Origin: Lacibacter sp. H407
Lineage (GTDB): Bacteria > Bacteroidota > Bacteroidia > Chitinophagales > Chitinophagaceae
Assembly (NCBI RefSeq): GCF_037892605.1
Contig: NZ_JBBKTU010000001.1
Span: 3,348,001 to 3,412,000, forward strand
DNA length: 64,000 nucleotides
Direction of reading: 5' to 3'
In this document: positions 1 to 10,100 of the stretch, piece by piece
How the letters are laid out: each line of letters opens with the position of its first letter
How positions within the stretch are numbered: the stretch's first letter is position 1
Notes under the pieces: generated by a model
The model's input: the letters and a program-made list of their open reading frames with translations, nothing else
What the model was told of the DNA's origin: nothing
The model's database searches: none
Position numbers and translations under genes: made by a program

Positions 1-683
1 ACGGTTTTTTGCGAAACGAAGAAGCTCAATGGTACCAGCGTGAAAATGCGGTGTGCGAAAATGGGCAGCTTGTAATTACCGGCAACAAAGAGCGTAAGCC
101 AAATCCGAATTATGTTGCCGGAAGTACAGATTGGAAAACCAAACGGGAGTTTATCGAGTATACGTCAGCCAGTGTGGTGATGCAAAAAGAGCATGCGTTC
201 CAATATGGCAAAATGGAAGTAAGGGCGAGAATTGATGCGCAAACGGGTTTGTGGCCAGCGATCTGGACATTGGGAACCTTTGGCGAGTGGCCATCCAATG
301 GTGAAGTGGATGTAATGGAATATTATGACGAGAAGATACTGGCAAATTTCGCATACGGAAGTGCTACACGTTGGCAAGCTATTTGGGACGGTGCGTCCAA
401 GTCGGTTGCTTCTTTTGGAGGTGCATTGTGGGCGAATCAATTTCATATCTGGACATTGGAGTGGGATGAAAGTATGATGCGAATCTTGCTGGATGGACAG
501 CTCATGAATTCAATCGATTTGAATCAGACATTCAATAAAATTGACGGGAAGAATCCATTTCGTCAACCACATTACCTGTTGCTGAATCTTGCCATGGGTG
601 GCAACAGCGGTGGGAGTTTAGCCAATACAATTTTACCTTCGAAGTATATGATTGATTATGTAAGGATTTATCAGAAGCAGTAA
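1..683 (+). CDS. GH16 family endo-glycosidase, C-terminal part (5' end outside window)
   Basis: The gene enters from the left edge in frame 3 and the stop is at 681-683; the first TTG (position 9) is not a real start. The fragment keeps the GH16 catalytic signature GEVDVMEYY (catalytic glutamates at bases 303-305 and 318-320), of the beta-bulge type ExDxxE found in laminarinases, agarases and carrageenases rather than the ExDxE type of lichenases. It also shows the typical strand GLWPAIWTLG just before. Family knowledge: these are secreted retaining endo-hydrolases of beta-1,3 or beta-1,4 glucans or galactans. Because the downstream genes are sulfatases, a beta-galactosidase and galK/galT, cleavage of a sulfated galactan is a reasonable guess, but the visible sequence is laminarinase-like and does not settle the substrate. 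Signal peptide not visible (missing 5' end). Confidence 0.88.
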   Translation, partial: GFLRNEEAQWYQRENAVCENGQLVITGNKERKPNPNYVAGSTDWKTKREFIEYTSASVVMQKEHAFQYGKMEVRARIDAQTGLWPAIWTLGTFGEWPSNGEVDVMEYYDEKILANFAYGSATRWQAIWDGASKSVASFGGALWANQFHIWTLEWDESMMRILLDGQLMNSIDLNQTFNKIDGKNPFRQPHYLLLNLAMGGNSGGSLANTILPSKYMIDYVRIYQKQ

Positions 684-748
684 GCAATTGTTTTAATCGT
701 TACCTGCTATCAGCAGATTCGTTGTTCAATCTTCATTAATCGAAACAC

Positions 749-2146
749 ATGCTAAAGTATTTCTTGTTATCGTTTGCATTTTTCATTGCGAATATGTCGT
801 TTTCGCAAACCCGGGTTCCAGCCATGTTTAGTGATAATATGGTGCTGCAGCAACAGCAAATGGTTTCAGTTTGGGGAGTTGATAATCCCAATGCAAAAAT
901 TGCTGTAAGTGGCAGTTGGGGAAGAAATGCCACTGCTACTGCCGATGTAAAAGGGCATTGGAAACTAAAATTACAAACGCCTTCAGCAGGTGGACCTTAC
1001 ACAGTAGTTATTAAAGGAAGCAAAGAAGTAACATTGAAAAATGTATTGATTGGTGAAGTGTGGTTCTGTTCAGGACAATCAAATATGGAAATGCCGGTAA
1101 AAGGTTATTCCAACCAACCAATCATTGGCAGCAACGAAACAATACTCAACTCTGCTAATGACAATATTCGTTTTTTAAACACACCCCGTTCAACAAGTAT
1201 AACTCCTTTGTATGATGTAAAAGGAGAGTGGAAATCAGCCGGTCCCGCAACCACCGGAAATTTCAGTGCCACCGCTTATTACTTCGCAAAAAAATTGCAG
1301 GCGGTATTGAATGTCCCCGTTGGTATTATTCAATCGGCATGGGGTGCCTCTACTATTGAGAGCTGGATGGATAAACAAACTTTATCAACGTTTGAAAACA
1401 AAGTCATACCAGATAAAGTTCCCGATAGTATCCCCAACAGAACTCCTACAATTATGTACAACTCCATGTTGCATCCATACATTGGTTATACCATTAAAGG
1501 CGTGCTTTGGTACCAGGGAGAATCAAACCGTGAAAATGCAAATGAATATCATGCGTTGTTTACTTCCATGATCAACTCGTGGAGAAAGCAATGGGAGCAG
1601 GGAGACTTTCCATTTTACTTTGTACAGATAGCTCCAATTGAACCGGGAAAAGTGAATGCTGCTTTTTTGCGTGAAGCACAGCTGCAAACAATGTTGTCAG
1701 TAAAAAATACAGGGATGGCCGTTACAATGGATATTGGTGAACGAACAGTAATACACCCTGCGCAAAAAGAACAAGTAGGAAACCGCTTGGCGTATTGGGC
1801 ACTGGCAAAAGATTACAGTGTGAAAGGCATTGCTTTCAGCGGACCTGTGTATAAACAAGTGGACAAGACAGCTAACGGCAGGTTAATGTTAACGTTTGAC
1901 TACTGTGATCAAGGGTTAACGAGTTTTGGTAAACCTCTTACTGATTTTGAAATAGCTGGTGAAGACAAAATATTTTATCCTGCACAGGCAATGATACGGA
2001 ATGATAAAAACGGTGTACTCGTTGTTTGGAGCGATGCAGTTAAAAACCCTGTAAGTGTTCGCTACGCATTTAAAAATTGGACAGAAGGCAGTTTGTTTAA
2101 TACGCAGGGTTTGCCTGCTTCCTCTTTCAGAACTGATAATTGGTGA
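749..2146 (+). CDS. SASA-family carbohydrate esterase (sialate O-acetylesterase-like)
   Basis: A 465-residue secreted protein with an N-terminal signal peptide (about residues 1-20, ending near SFSQ). It carries the SGNH-like nucleophile block FCSGQSNMEMPV (about residues 107-118), the second conserved block LWYQGESNRENANEY, and the C-terminal DIGE...IHPAQK block expected to contribute the catalytic His. The end PASSFRTDNW is typical of the Bacteroidota members. Family knowledge: these esterases remove acetyl groups from sialic acids or from other plant and algal glycans. No sialic acid catabolism genes are nearby, so in this locus it more likely deacylates the galactan substrate (inference). 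It starts 65 bases after the GH16 gene and is probably co-transcribed. Confidence 0.88.
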   Translation: MLKYFLLSFAFFIANMSFSQTRVPAMFSDNMVLQQQQMVSVWGVDNPNAKIAVSGSWGRNATATADVKGHWKLKLQTPSAGGPYTVVIKGSKEVTLKNVLIGEVWFCSGQSNMEMPVKGYSNQPIIGSNETILNSANDNIRFLNTPRSTSITPLYDVKGEWKSAGPATTGNFSATAYYFAKKLQAVLNVPVGIIQSAWGASTIESWMDKQTLSTFENKVIPDKVPDSIPNRTPTIMYNSMLHPYIGYTIKGVLWYQGESNRENANEYHALFTSMINSWRKQWEQGDFPFYFVQIAPIEPGKVNAAFLREAQLQTMLSVKNTGMAVTMDIGERTVIHPAQKEQVGNRLAYWALAKDYSVKGIAFSGPVYKQVDKTANGRLMLTFDYCDQGLTSFGKPLTDFEIAGEDKIFYPAQAMIRNDKNGVLVVWSDAVKNPVSVRYAFKNWTEGSLFNTQGLPASSFRTDNW

Positions 2147-2183
2147 TGATTTTCCTCTTTGGACTGTTTATTTGAATAGAATA

Positions 2184-2272
2184 CCCCCTTTTTTTGACGG
2201 TGTGATTTCGCCCTTTGTAGGCAGTTACGATTAGTTTTAGACAGTTAACGGTATAAGCATGTTCTTGCTGAA
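2184..2272 (+). promoter_or_regulatory. intergenic stretch with motifs shared with the region upstream of the GH2 gene
   Basis: The gap 2147-2303 contains CCCCCTTTTTTTGA (2184-2197) and TTCTTGCTGAA (2262-2272). The gap before the GH2 gene (11242-11420) contains CCCCCCTTTTTGA (11291-11303) and the identical TTCTTGCTGAA (11356-11366). The shared 11-mer in two gaps of one locus suggests a regulator-binding or promoter element, possibly for the locus sensor. Spacing between the two motifs differs by about 13 bases, so support is weak. Confidence 0.3.
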
Positions 2273-2303
2273 GTATATCGAATAAGGTTTAATTATCAAT
2301 CCA

Positions 2304-3953
2304 ATGAACGTCAAAAAAATAGTCTTCTTAGTAGCACTTGTTTGCTTTAGTTTTTCTTTAAAAGCAACCAATTATTATATCAACTCAGCAAATGGTAATG
2401 ATTCGAATAAGGGAACCAGCTCAACGAACTCCTGGAAAACTATTTCGCCTGTAAAGTCAATTCAATTAAAACCCGGCGATTCCATTCTTTTTGCAACAGG
2501 ACAAAAGTTCACCGGCATGTTATCACTCATCAATGTAAAAGGGAGTGCCCAACATCCTGTTGTTATCAGCAGTTACTCATTTAAAGGAAGTAAATCAAAA
2601 CCTGTTTTAGATGCGGGTGAAGAATTGAATGCATTGTTGATTCAAAATTCTTCCTTCATACAGGTAAGCGGAATTGAATTTACTGGTATGTTACCTTATC
2701 AAAAAAGTACCACAGCTAACAAAGCTGAAATGCGTTGCGGTATTTTGGTTGAAGTAACGAAAGACGACGTATTTGAAAGCATAAAGTTGAACGATATTGT
2801 TGTGCATGATGTGTATTACAATCCAAAAGGCTTTACACGTTCAGCTGCTGAAATTAAAACAGCAAATGGTACGCAGAATTATGGTTGGGGAATCCGTGTT
2901 ATCAATAATACAAAGGCCGGACGATTAACAAATTTGAAGATATTAAAGTGTGAAGTATTCAACGTGAGTCATACAGGAATAAAAGCGACAGGTTTTGTGA
3001 ACAGCATTCAACAGTTGGAAATTGCTGAATGTAAGCTGTATCAAACCGGCGGACCTGGCATGCAGTTTTCGGGAGTAACGGATGGACATATTCATCATAA
3101 CAAAATTGATCATTCAGGTTCAACGGCCGATAGCAGAAACTGGGGTCGTGGCAGTGGTTTGTGGACATGGAGTTGCAGTAACATTGTAATTGAACACAAT
3201 CGCTTTGAAAATGCAAACGGCCCCGGCGATTCTGCAGGTGTACATATTGATTACAATTGTAATGATGTAATAATACAATATAATGTAAGTGCAAACAATG
3301 CCGGCGGTTTCTGCGAAATTTTAGGTAACAACTACAATTGTGCATACCGCTATAACATCAGCATTAATGATGGCTATCGGGTAAAAGGTGTGAATGGAGC
3401 TTTTCAGGAAGGAAAGATTTTCTGGCTAAGCGGTTACCAAGGGGATCAAAAGAAAAATGCAGGTCCCTATAACAGCTATTTCTACAACAATACTATTTAT
3501 GTTGCTGCCAATATTATTCCGAAGATAGCAGTGAGCAGCAGTGCGGATGGAGTGTTGATTGCCAATAACATTTTTTATTTCGAAACGGCTGCTCAAACGG
3601 TGGCAGGTGATCAGAAGAAAAAAGAAGTAGATGTTGATGGAGTGCCGAATGTGGTGTTTACCAATAATCTTTTTTTACGTGCCGATAACTGGCCAACTGA
3701 TTTTGCTTTCAAAGATGCTACGCCGATGTATGGCGATCCGTTGTTTAAAAACAAAGGAAGCGTACAGTTGAAAGATTATGTGCCTGCAAATACAAAATTG
3801 ATATTGAACAAAGGGATCTCTGTTCAACACATTCCAAACGACAGTATCGGTATTCGTGTTGGCTTGAAAGTGCAGCATGATATTTTAGGAAATCCAATTC
3901 AGGGAAAACCGGACATGGGTGCCATTGAATTGAGTGATAAGAAAAAGAAATAA
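2304..3953 (+). CDS. secreted right-handed parallel beta-helix protein
   Basis: A 549-residue protein with signal peptide (residues 1-21, KKIVFLVALVCFSFSLKA). Residues about 22-60 show the common opening YYINSANGNDSNKGTS...SWKTI found on Bacteroidota pectate-lyase-like beta-helix proteins, followed by many short N/I/V-rich repeats (for example IVIEHNRFENANG, VIIQYNVSANNAGG, YFYNNTIYV) that form successive helix coils. The fold is used by polysaccharide lyases, GH28, GH82 iota-carrageenases and others; no catalytic signature could be assigned, so activity is unknown. It lies between an esterase and sulfatases, so a role on the same polysaccharide is inferred. The 157-base gap upstream contains a possible regulatory site (see 2184-2272). 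Confidence 0.8.
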   Translation: MNVKKIVFLVALVCFSFSLKATNYYINSANGNDSNKGTSSTNSWKTISPVKSIQLKPGDSILFATGQKFTGMLSLINVKGSAQHPVVISSYSFKGSKSKPVLDAGEELNALLIQNSSFIQVSGIEFTGMLPYQKSTTANKAEMRCGILVEVTKDDVFESIKLNDIVVHDVYYNPKGFTRSAAEIKTANGTQNYGWGIRVINNTKAGRLTNLKILKCEVFNVSHTGIKATGFVNSIQQLEIAECKLYQTGGPGMQFSGVTDGHIHHNKIDHSGSTADSRNWGRGSGLWTWSCSNIVIEHNRFENANGPGDSAGVHIDYNCNDVIIQYNVSANNAGGFCEILGNNYNCAYRYNISINDGYRVKGVNGAFQEGKIFWLSGYQGDQKKNAGPYNSYFYNNTIYVAANIIPKIAVSSSADGVLIANNIFYFETAAQTVAGDQKKKEVDVDGVPNVVFTNNLFLRADNWPTDFAFKDATPMYGDPLFKNKGSVQLKDYVPANTKLILNKGISVQHIPNDSIGIRVGLKVQHDILGNPIQGKPDMGAIELSDKKKK

Positions 3954-3969
3954 TTTAAAATAACAATCG

Positions 3970-5409
3970 GTGAACAGAAAAAGAATTCAAACTGGTGTAA
4001 TTGGATTAGCTGCAATCTTGCTGATCGCAACAGCATGGGCTTTTACACGAAAATCAACGCAGCAGATAGTTGTCAATCAAGACAAACCGAACATCATTAT
4101 CATTCTTACCGATGACCAGGGTTATGCTGATGTTGGTTTTAATGGATGTAAAGATATTCCTACACCAAATATCGATCGCATTGCAAAAAGCGGCGTTGTG
4201 TTTACCAATGGTTATGTAAGTTATGCGGTTTGTGCTCCGAGCCGTGCGGGTCTTATCACCGGTCGATATCAAGATCGTTTTGGTTACAGTCGTAATCCGC
4301 TGTATCGTCCATTCGACGCAAGCATTGGTCTTCCGCTTACTGAACAAACATTACCCGAGCTGTTAATGCAAAACGGTTACAATACAATGGGCATAGGTAA
4401 ATGGCATTTGGGTGTGCATGAAAAATTCCGTCCATGGAACAGAGGCTTCAATGAATTTTTTGGATTCCTTGGTGGTGGACATCGCTATCTGCCGGAAGAA
4501 TATACGATCGTAAATCAGGATAGTGCAAAAAACGAAGGCGAGAGTTATCGTACCAAACTTATACGCAATAATAAATTAGTTGAGGAAAGTGACTATTTAA
4601 CTGATGCACTGTCAAGAGAAGCTGTTTCATTTATTGAAAGAAATAAGCAACAACCATTCTTCCTCTACCTCGCATACAATGCGCCGCATGCGCCGTTACA
4701 GGCTACGCCAAAATATTTGAGTCGTTTCGATCATATCAAAAATCCCAAACGCAAAACCTACGCAGCAATGGTGAGTGCTGTTGATGATGGGGTAGGTACG
4801 GTGTTGGATAAACTGCAGCAATTAAATCTTACAGAAAATACCATTGTTATTTTCCTATCGGATAACGGTGGACCTGAAACTGATAATGGCAGTGACAACG
4901 GTCCGTTGCGTGCCGGCAAAGGATCACTTTTTGAAGGAGGAATCAGAGTGCCGTTTGCCATGCAGTGGCCAAGCCAGATCAAAGCAAATACCAAATACGA
5001 GCAACCGGTTATTTCATTAGACATTTTTGCAACCATTGCTGCTAACATCGGTAAAGCAGCTGCGCCAAAAAATGAGCTGGATGGTGTAAACATCCTGCCT
5101 TATCTCAAAGGAGCAAAACAAGGATCACCACATGAGTATTTGTTTTGGCGACAATTTGATCAGAAGAATTATGCAGTACTTCATCAATCGGGTTTTAAAG
5201 AAGTGATTCTGAGAGATTCGAGTTTAACTCTTTACAATTTGAAAGAAGACATTGAAGAAAAGACCAAGGTGGATGATGCAAAAATGATGAGCACATTCGA
5301 ACAGCAACGCAAAAAATGGGAAGCGAATACTGTTGCACCACTTTTCTATGGCTTGAACCAGGAAGAACAGTACGAACGTGAAAAGAAAGCACAACAGAAA
5401 AAACAGTAA
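3970..5409 (+). CDS. S1-family sulfatase (Cys-type), membrane-anchored or secreted
   Basis: A 479-residue sulfatase with a GTG start 16 bases after the beta-helix gene and a hydrophobic N-terminal segment (residues 7-25). The metal-binding opening ILTDDQGYADVGF (about 45-57) and the activation motif VCAPSRAGLITGR place the residue to be converted to formylglycine at Cys88. The GKWHLG and LSDNGG blocks are also present. Family knowledge: S1 sulfatases hydrolyse sulfate esters on sugars and need C-alpha-formylglycine; a candidate maturase lies at 16125-17288. The specific sulfate position (galactose O-2, O-4 or O-6) cannot be read from the sequence. The C-terminus is rich in K, E and Q, with no obvious extra domain. 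Confidence 0.9.
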   Translation: MNRKRIQTGVIGLAAILLIATAWAFTRKSTQQIVVNQDKPNIIIILTDDQGYADVGFNGCKDIPTPNIDRIAKSGVVFTNGYVSYAVCAPSRAGLITGRYQDRFGYSRNPLYRPFDASIGLPLTEQTLPELLMQNGYNTMGIGKWHLGVHEKFRPWNRGFNEFFGFLGGGHRYLPEEYTIVNQDSAKNEGESYRTKLIRNNKLVEESDYLTDALSREAVSFIERNKQQPFFLYLAYNAPHAPLQATPKYLSRFDHIKNPKRKTYAAMVSAVDDGVGTVLDKLQQLNLTENTIVIFLSDNGGPETDNGSDNGPLRAGKGSLFEGGIRVPFAMQWPSQIKANTKYEQPVISLDIFATIAANIGKAAAPKNELDGVNILPYLKGAKQGSPHEYLFWRQFDQKNYAVLHQSGFKEVILRDSSLTLYNLKEDIEEKTKVDDAKMMSTFEQQRKKWEANTVAPLFYGLNQEEQYEREKKAQQKKQ

Positions 5410-5447
5410 GCTTTCAGAAAATAGTTAACAGCACATTGAAATTAGGA

Positions 5448-6902
5448 ATGAAATGTATTCAATCAATAGATAAAAAGAGGCGCAGCATTATTGCAGCTGG
5501 CTCATTGCTGGCTTTCACCTTGATCGTTTTTTTTATCATCAGCTGCGGGTTTAAAGAAGATACACCGAATGCAAAACCTAACATCATTGTCATTTTGATT
5601 GACGATGCAGGTTATGCTGATTTTGGTTTCATGGGTTCAAAAGATCTGCAAACGCCCAATCTTGATAAACTGGCAGCACAGTCGATCCGTTTTACCGATG
5701 CACATGTTACAGCATCTGTTTGCAGTCCTTCAAGAGCAGGATTGTTAACGGGTAAATATCAGCAGCGCTTTGGTTACGAGTGTAATGAAGGCGAAGGATA
5801 TACAGGTATGGATACTGCGCAGACAATCATCCCGAAACTATTACAACAACAGGGTTACAGAACTGCAGCGTTTGGCAAATGGCATCTTGGTTTTGAAGCA
5901 AGTCAACATCCGTTGCAAAAAGGCTTTCAATACTACTATGGTTTTTTAGCTGGTGGCAGAAGTTATTTTTACAAACCCGAGAAAGACGATCGGAAAGGTT
6001 CAAGAAATGTCCTGCTGGAAAATCATCAGCAAATAAAATTTGATGGCTATCTTACTGATGTGCTTGGCGACAAAGCGGTGGACTATATCCGAAAAAGCAA
6101 TGATCACCCGTTTTTCATGTATTGGGCGCCCAATGCGGTGCACACGCCAATGGAAGCAAGCGAAGCTGATATGAAAAAGTTTGCCGGGCATCCACGACAA
6201 AAGCTGGCGGCAATGACTTTTTCGCTCGACAGAGCAATTGGTAAAATGATTGATGAATTAAAGCAGCAGGGATTATTTGAAAACACACTTATTTTCTTTT
6301 TAAGCGATAACGGCGGGGCGCACAATAATCAATCCAGCAATTTGCCTTTGAAGGGTTTTAAAGGAAACAAGTATGAAGCCGGTCACCGGATTCCGTTTTT
6401 AGTGAGTTGGCCAAAGAAATTTAAAGGCGGAACAGATTTCAACGGACTCACTTCATCATTGGATATTTTTCCAACTGCTCTTGAAGCAGCCGGTGTTCAA
6501 ATGAATGCTTCGTTGGGTTTAGATGGTGTAAGCCTCTTGCCTTTTTTAACAGTTGAAAAAAACAAAAGTCCGCATGAGCAATTGGTTTGGCGGAAAGATG
6601 CAGAAGCAGCTATTCGTTTGAATCAATACAAACTGATACGTGTAAATGGTCTGGGCGAGCGTTTGTATGATCTGAATCAAGACCCTGGCGAAACAAACGA
6701 TCTGCAGTTACAACAGCCGCAGCTATTCTCATCCATGAAGCAACAACTGCTTACATGGGAAAAAGATAAAATGAAACCTGTCTGGACAGAAGGCGCAGTT
6801 TGGGACACCATCACATGGATGATCCATGATGATTTAATGAATAACAGAAAGGTGAGAGTCCACAATCCGGAGGAATTGGACAAACTCCGTTTAAGAAAAT
6901 AG
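5448..6902 (+). CDS. S1-family sulfatase (Cys-type), lipoprotein
   Basis: An ATG at 5448 gives a clear lipoprotein signal: KKRR, a hydrophobic core, then the lipobox FIISC (lipid-modified Cys near residue 33). A TTG at 5436 is possible but less likely. The metal site VILIDDAGYADFGF and the motif SVCSPSRAGLLTGKY (Cys to be formylglycine near residue 92) are intact, followed by GKWHLGF and LSDNGGAHNN. It is a distinct sulfatase from its upstream neighbour, not a close duplicate, which suggests a different sulfate position. It is probably exposed on the outer membrane or held in the periplasm. It is the last enzyme gene before the regulator and likely ends the transcript that starts at GH16 or the beta-helix gene. 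Confidence 0.9.
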   Translation: MKCIQSIDKKRRSIIAAGSLLAFTLIVFFIISCGFKEDTPNAKPNIIVILIDDAGYADFGFMGSKDLQTPNLDKLAAQSIRFTDAHVTASVCSPSRAGLLTGKYQQRFGYECNEGEGYTGMDTAQTIIPKLLQQQGYRTAAFGKWHLGFEASQHPLQKGFQYYYGFLAGGRSYFYKPEKDDRKGSRNVLLENHQQIKFDGYLTDVLGDKAVDYIRKSNDHPFFMYWAPNAVHTPMEASEADMKKFAGHPRQKLAAMTFSLDRAIGKMIDELKQQGLFENTLIFFLSDNGGAHNNQSSNLPLKGFKGNKYEAGHRIPFLVSWPKKFKGGTDFNGLTSSLDIFPTALEAAGVQMNASLGLDGVSLLPFLTVEKNKSPHEQLVWRKDAEAAIRLNQYKLIRVNGLGERLYDLNQDPGETNDLQLQQPQLFSSMKQQLLTWEKDKMKPVWTEGAVWDTITWMIHDDLMNNRKVRVHNPEELDKLRLRK

Positions 6903-6933
6903 ACATTTGTAACCTGATAAATAGCACAATCGT

Positions 6934-7053
6934 ATGATTACAAAACCCAAAAGTGAGAATATTGAAAAAAACAATCAACGGATAAACATAAAGCTGGCAG
7001 TAATTTATTTTTTATTGGTGCTTCTGTTTATCTCATTGTTAGTATTTTTATAG
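6934..7053 (+). CDS. 39-residue single-pass membrane peptide, unknown function
   Basis: An ATG at 6934 opens a 39-codon frame closed by TAG at 7051-7053. The first 20 residues are polar and basic (KPKSENIEKNNQRINIK) and the last 19 are almost entirely aliphatic (VIYFLLVLLFISLLVFL), giving one transmembrane helix with the N-terminus predicted inside. It sits 31 bases after the second sulfatase and 90 bases before the sensor-regulator. The segment looks designed rather than random, but short frames can occur by chance. It could be a small protein acting on the sensor or on a transporter; function is not known. Confidence 0.45.
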   Translation: MITKPKSENIEKNNQRINIKLAVIYFLLVLLFISLLVFL

Positions 7054-7143
7054 TTATTCTGTAGCAAGCTTTTAAAATACCTTCAACTAACGTGGAATTC
7101 ATCTAAATTGTAAGTTCGAGTTAACGATTAATTTAGAAATGCT

Positions 7144-10100
7144 TTGCCTTCCTCTGTAAAAAAATATGCTTGCCTGCTCTTGTTGGTTTGGGTAACTGTT
7201 GCCGGTTATACCCAGCAAGCCAGTTCCTTTATCAGTATTTCCGATCAGTTGGTGAATAATGAAGTTACTTCCATCATCCAGGATAAAAATGGTTTTATCT
7301 GGTTTGGTACAAGGGGTGGGTTGCAACGCTTTGATGGTTATGAAATGAAATTGTTGAAGAATGATTTTGGCAAGGGCAGTAACCTGTTAAGTCAGTCGAT
7401 TGAAGTGTTGCAAAACGGGAAGCAGAGTAATATCTGGATCGGTACAAAGTCGGGCGGATTGAGCGGTTATGATCTGAAGACCGGCAAAATAACCAACTAC
7501 CCTAACAATAATCCCAACACCACAGGTTTTAATGCCGACTATATTCTTTCCATATTAGATACAGACAGTGAAAAGTTATTCATCGGTACATGGAAAGGGT
7601 TTCAATACCTCAACAAAAAAACCGGTGAATTTAAAATCCTTAACAGCATTTGGAAAACGTTTGATATACAACCCGACGGTAATGGCGGTTACTGGGTGGC
7701 TACAAATAGTGGGTTAAAGCATCTCAATCAAAACCTGGTTAACGATATTTCGTACAACTTTGCTGTAAACAATATCAACATCACTTCTATTGTAAATGAT
7801 AAGTCGAATAACTGTTTGTGGCTGGGTACATGGAACGAAGGTTTGCTTCAATTTGATCTCTCCACAAAAGCGTTTAAAAATTACCGTCATCAAAAAAATA
7901 ATCCGGCTTCTTTAAGTTCAAATAACACGTATCGTATTTTACTCGATTCGAAAGGCAATTTATGGGTTGGAACATGGGGTGGTGGATTAAGCCGCTTCGA
8001 TCGCAAAACAGAAACGTTTGAAAAAATACATTTAAATATTCCTGGCCTATTTACAAACGATAATCAAATCATCTTAACCATACAGGAAGATCCTTCAGGG
8101 TTGTTGTGGGTGGGTACTGACGGTACGGGTGTTTTTAAATTTGATCTCAATCAGAAAAAGTTTTCAAATATTGGCTATGAAAATTTAAGAAGCCCGCTGT
8201 TGGGAAGTACGCATGTGCTCTCAGTGTATGTAGATCCGTTTAATAAACTTTGGCTGGGAACAAAAGGCGGCGGTATACAATATTCAGGCAATTGGAAAGC
8301 ATTTACCGGGCTCAACATTGAAGAACCGGAGATAAGCACCGCTCAGGAATTGCCTTATGAAAGTCGTTCATTTATGCAGGAAGGCGATTATTTATGGGTT
8401 GCTACAAACAAAGGTCTGATTCGTATTCTCAATAAAGCTGGCAAGCCAGGGGCTTATGAAATTTTTGAACCCCGATTGAAAGATTCCACGTCCATTGGAG
8501 GTAAAAAAATAAATATGCTTGTGAAAGATTCTTTCGGCAGAATCTGGATCGGTACACAGGAAAGTGGACTCAGTTATATTGCAGGATATGATAAAAAGAA
8601 TCAACCAATTTTTAAAAACTATCTACCGGCTTATAGTGTAAAAGGTGCATTACAAAATGAACGGGTGAGTTGTTTATTGGTTGATTCGAAAAAACGATTG
8701 TGGATCGGAACGTACAAAGGTCTGCATCTGTATCAACCATCAACAGATCAGTTTGATGTGTTTGTTCAAACCGATGAATACAAAAACTCTCTCAGCAACA
8801 ATACAATTCTTTGTTTGGCCGAAGACAAATTTGGAAACATCTGGGCTGGTACACAGTATGGGTTGAATAAAATTTCCGGCTTCGATGGCAACAAATTAAA
8901 TGTAGCCAGTTATACAACCAAGGAAGGTCTTCCAAGCGATTATATTCATGCGGTTGTTCCCGATGCGAAAGGAAATATCTGGGCGAGTACGAATAAGGGC
9001 ATCATACGATATAATCAAACAAATAATTCATTTGCTGTTTTTGATAAGCGTGATGGTGTGCAGTCAATTGTTTTTTCTGAAAATGCTTCGTGTAAAGATG
9101 AAGCTGGTCGCTTTTTCTTTGGTGGGCTGGAAGGACTGACTTATTTCTTTCCTGATAGTATTCAAATCAATCAGTTTTATCCGCCGATCTACTTTACCAA
9201 TTTAACCGTCAACAATACGCCTTACGAATTTGGTACAGGAACAACAGACAGTTCTATTCTTCGCAAACCATTTTATGAAACGGAAAGTATAACGCTCAAC
9301 CACAAAGAAAATATCTTCTCCATTGAATTTGCTGCACTCGATTATCATGCGCCCGATAAGAATGAGTACATGTATAAGCTGGAAGGGTTTAATGAAGAGT
9401 GGGTATATGCAGGCAATAATCGGTTGGTGTCATTTACCAACCTAAAGCCCGGTACTTATCAGTTGCAAGTGAAAGCAACAAACAGTGATAAAACATGGAA
9501 TCCGATTGCACATCAATTAACCATAAAAATATTGCCGCCACCATGGAAAACATGGTGGGCCTACAGCATTTATATTGCTGTGTTCATTTTTCTTCTTTGG
9601 CTAACACGACACCTGGGGTTGCGACAGGTTGCATTAAAAAATCAATTAACGCTGAGTAAATTTGAACGGCAACAGGAAAATAAACTGGCCGATTTTAAAG
9701 AGCGGTTGTTCACAAATATTTCGCATGAATTCCGTACGCCGCTCACGTTGATCCTTGGGCCGCTGGATGATCTGCTGCAACGGAAGAAATTTGAAGTGCC
9801 TGTTGAAAAAAGCCTTCGCCTTATTCAAAAACAATCGAAGCGAATGTTGCGGATGGTGAACCAGTTGTTAGATTTTCAGAAGGCAGAGGCAGGAAGTCTA
9901 AAACTATCGTTACAGCCGGGTGAGATCGTTTCGTTTTGCCATGATATTTATATTCTTTTTAATGATGAAGCAAGCAGACGAAACATTGATTACAAATTTT
10001 ACTCACAGGAAAAATATCTTTCGTTTACGTTCGATCATAATAAACTTGAGATCATTGTTTTTAATATTTTATCGAATGCATTTAAATTCACACCTAGTGG

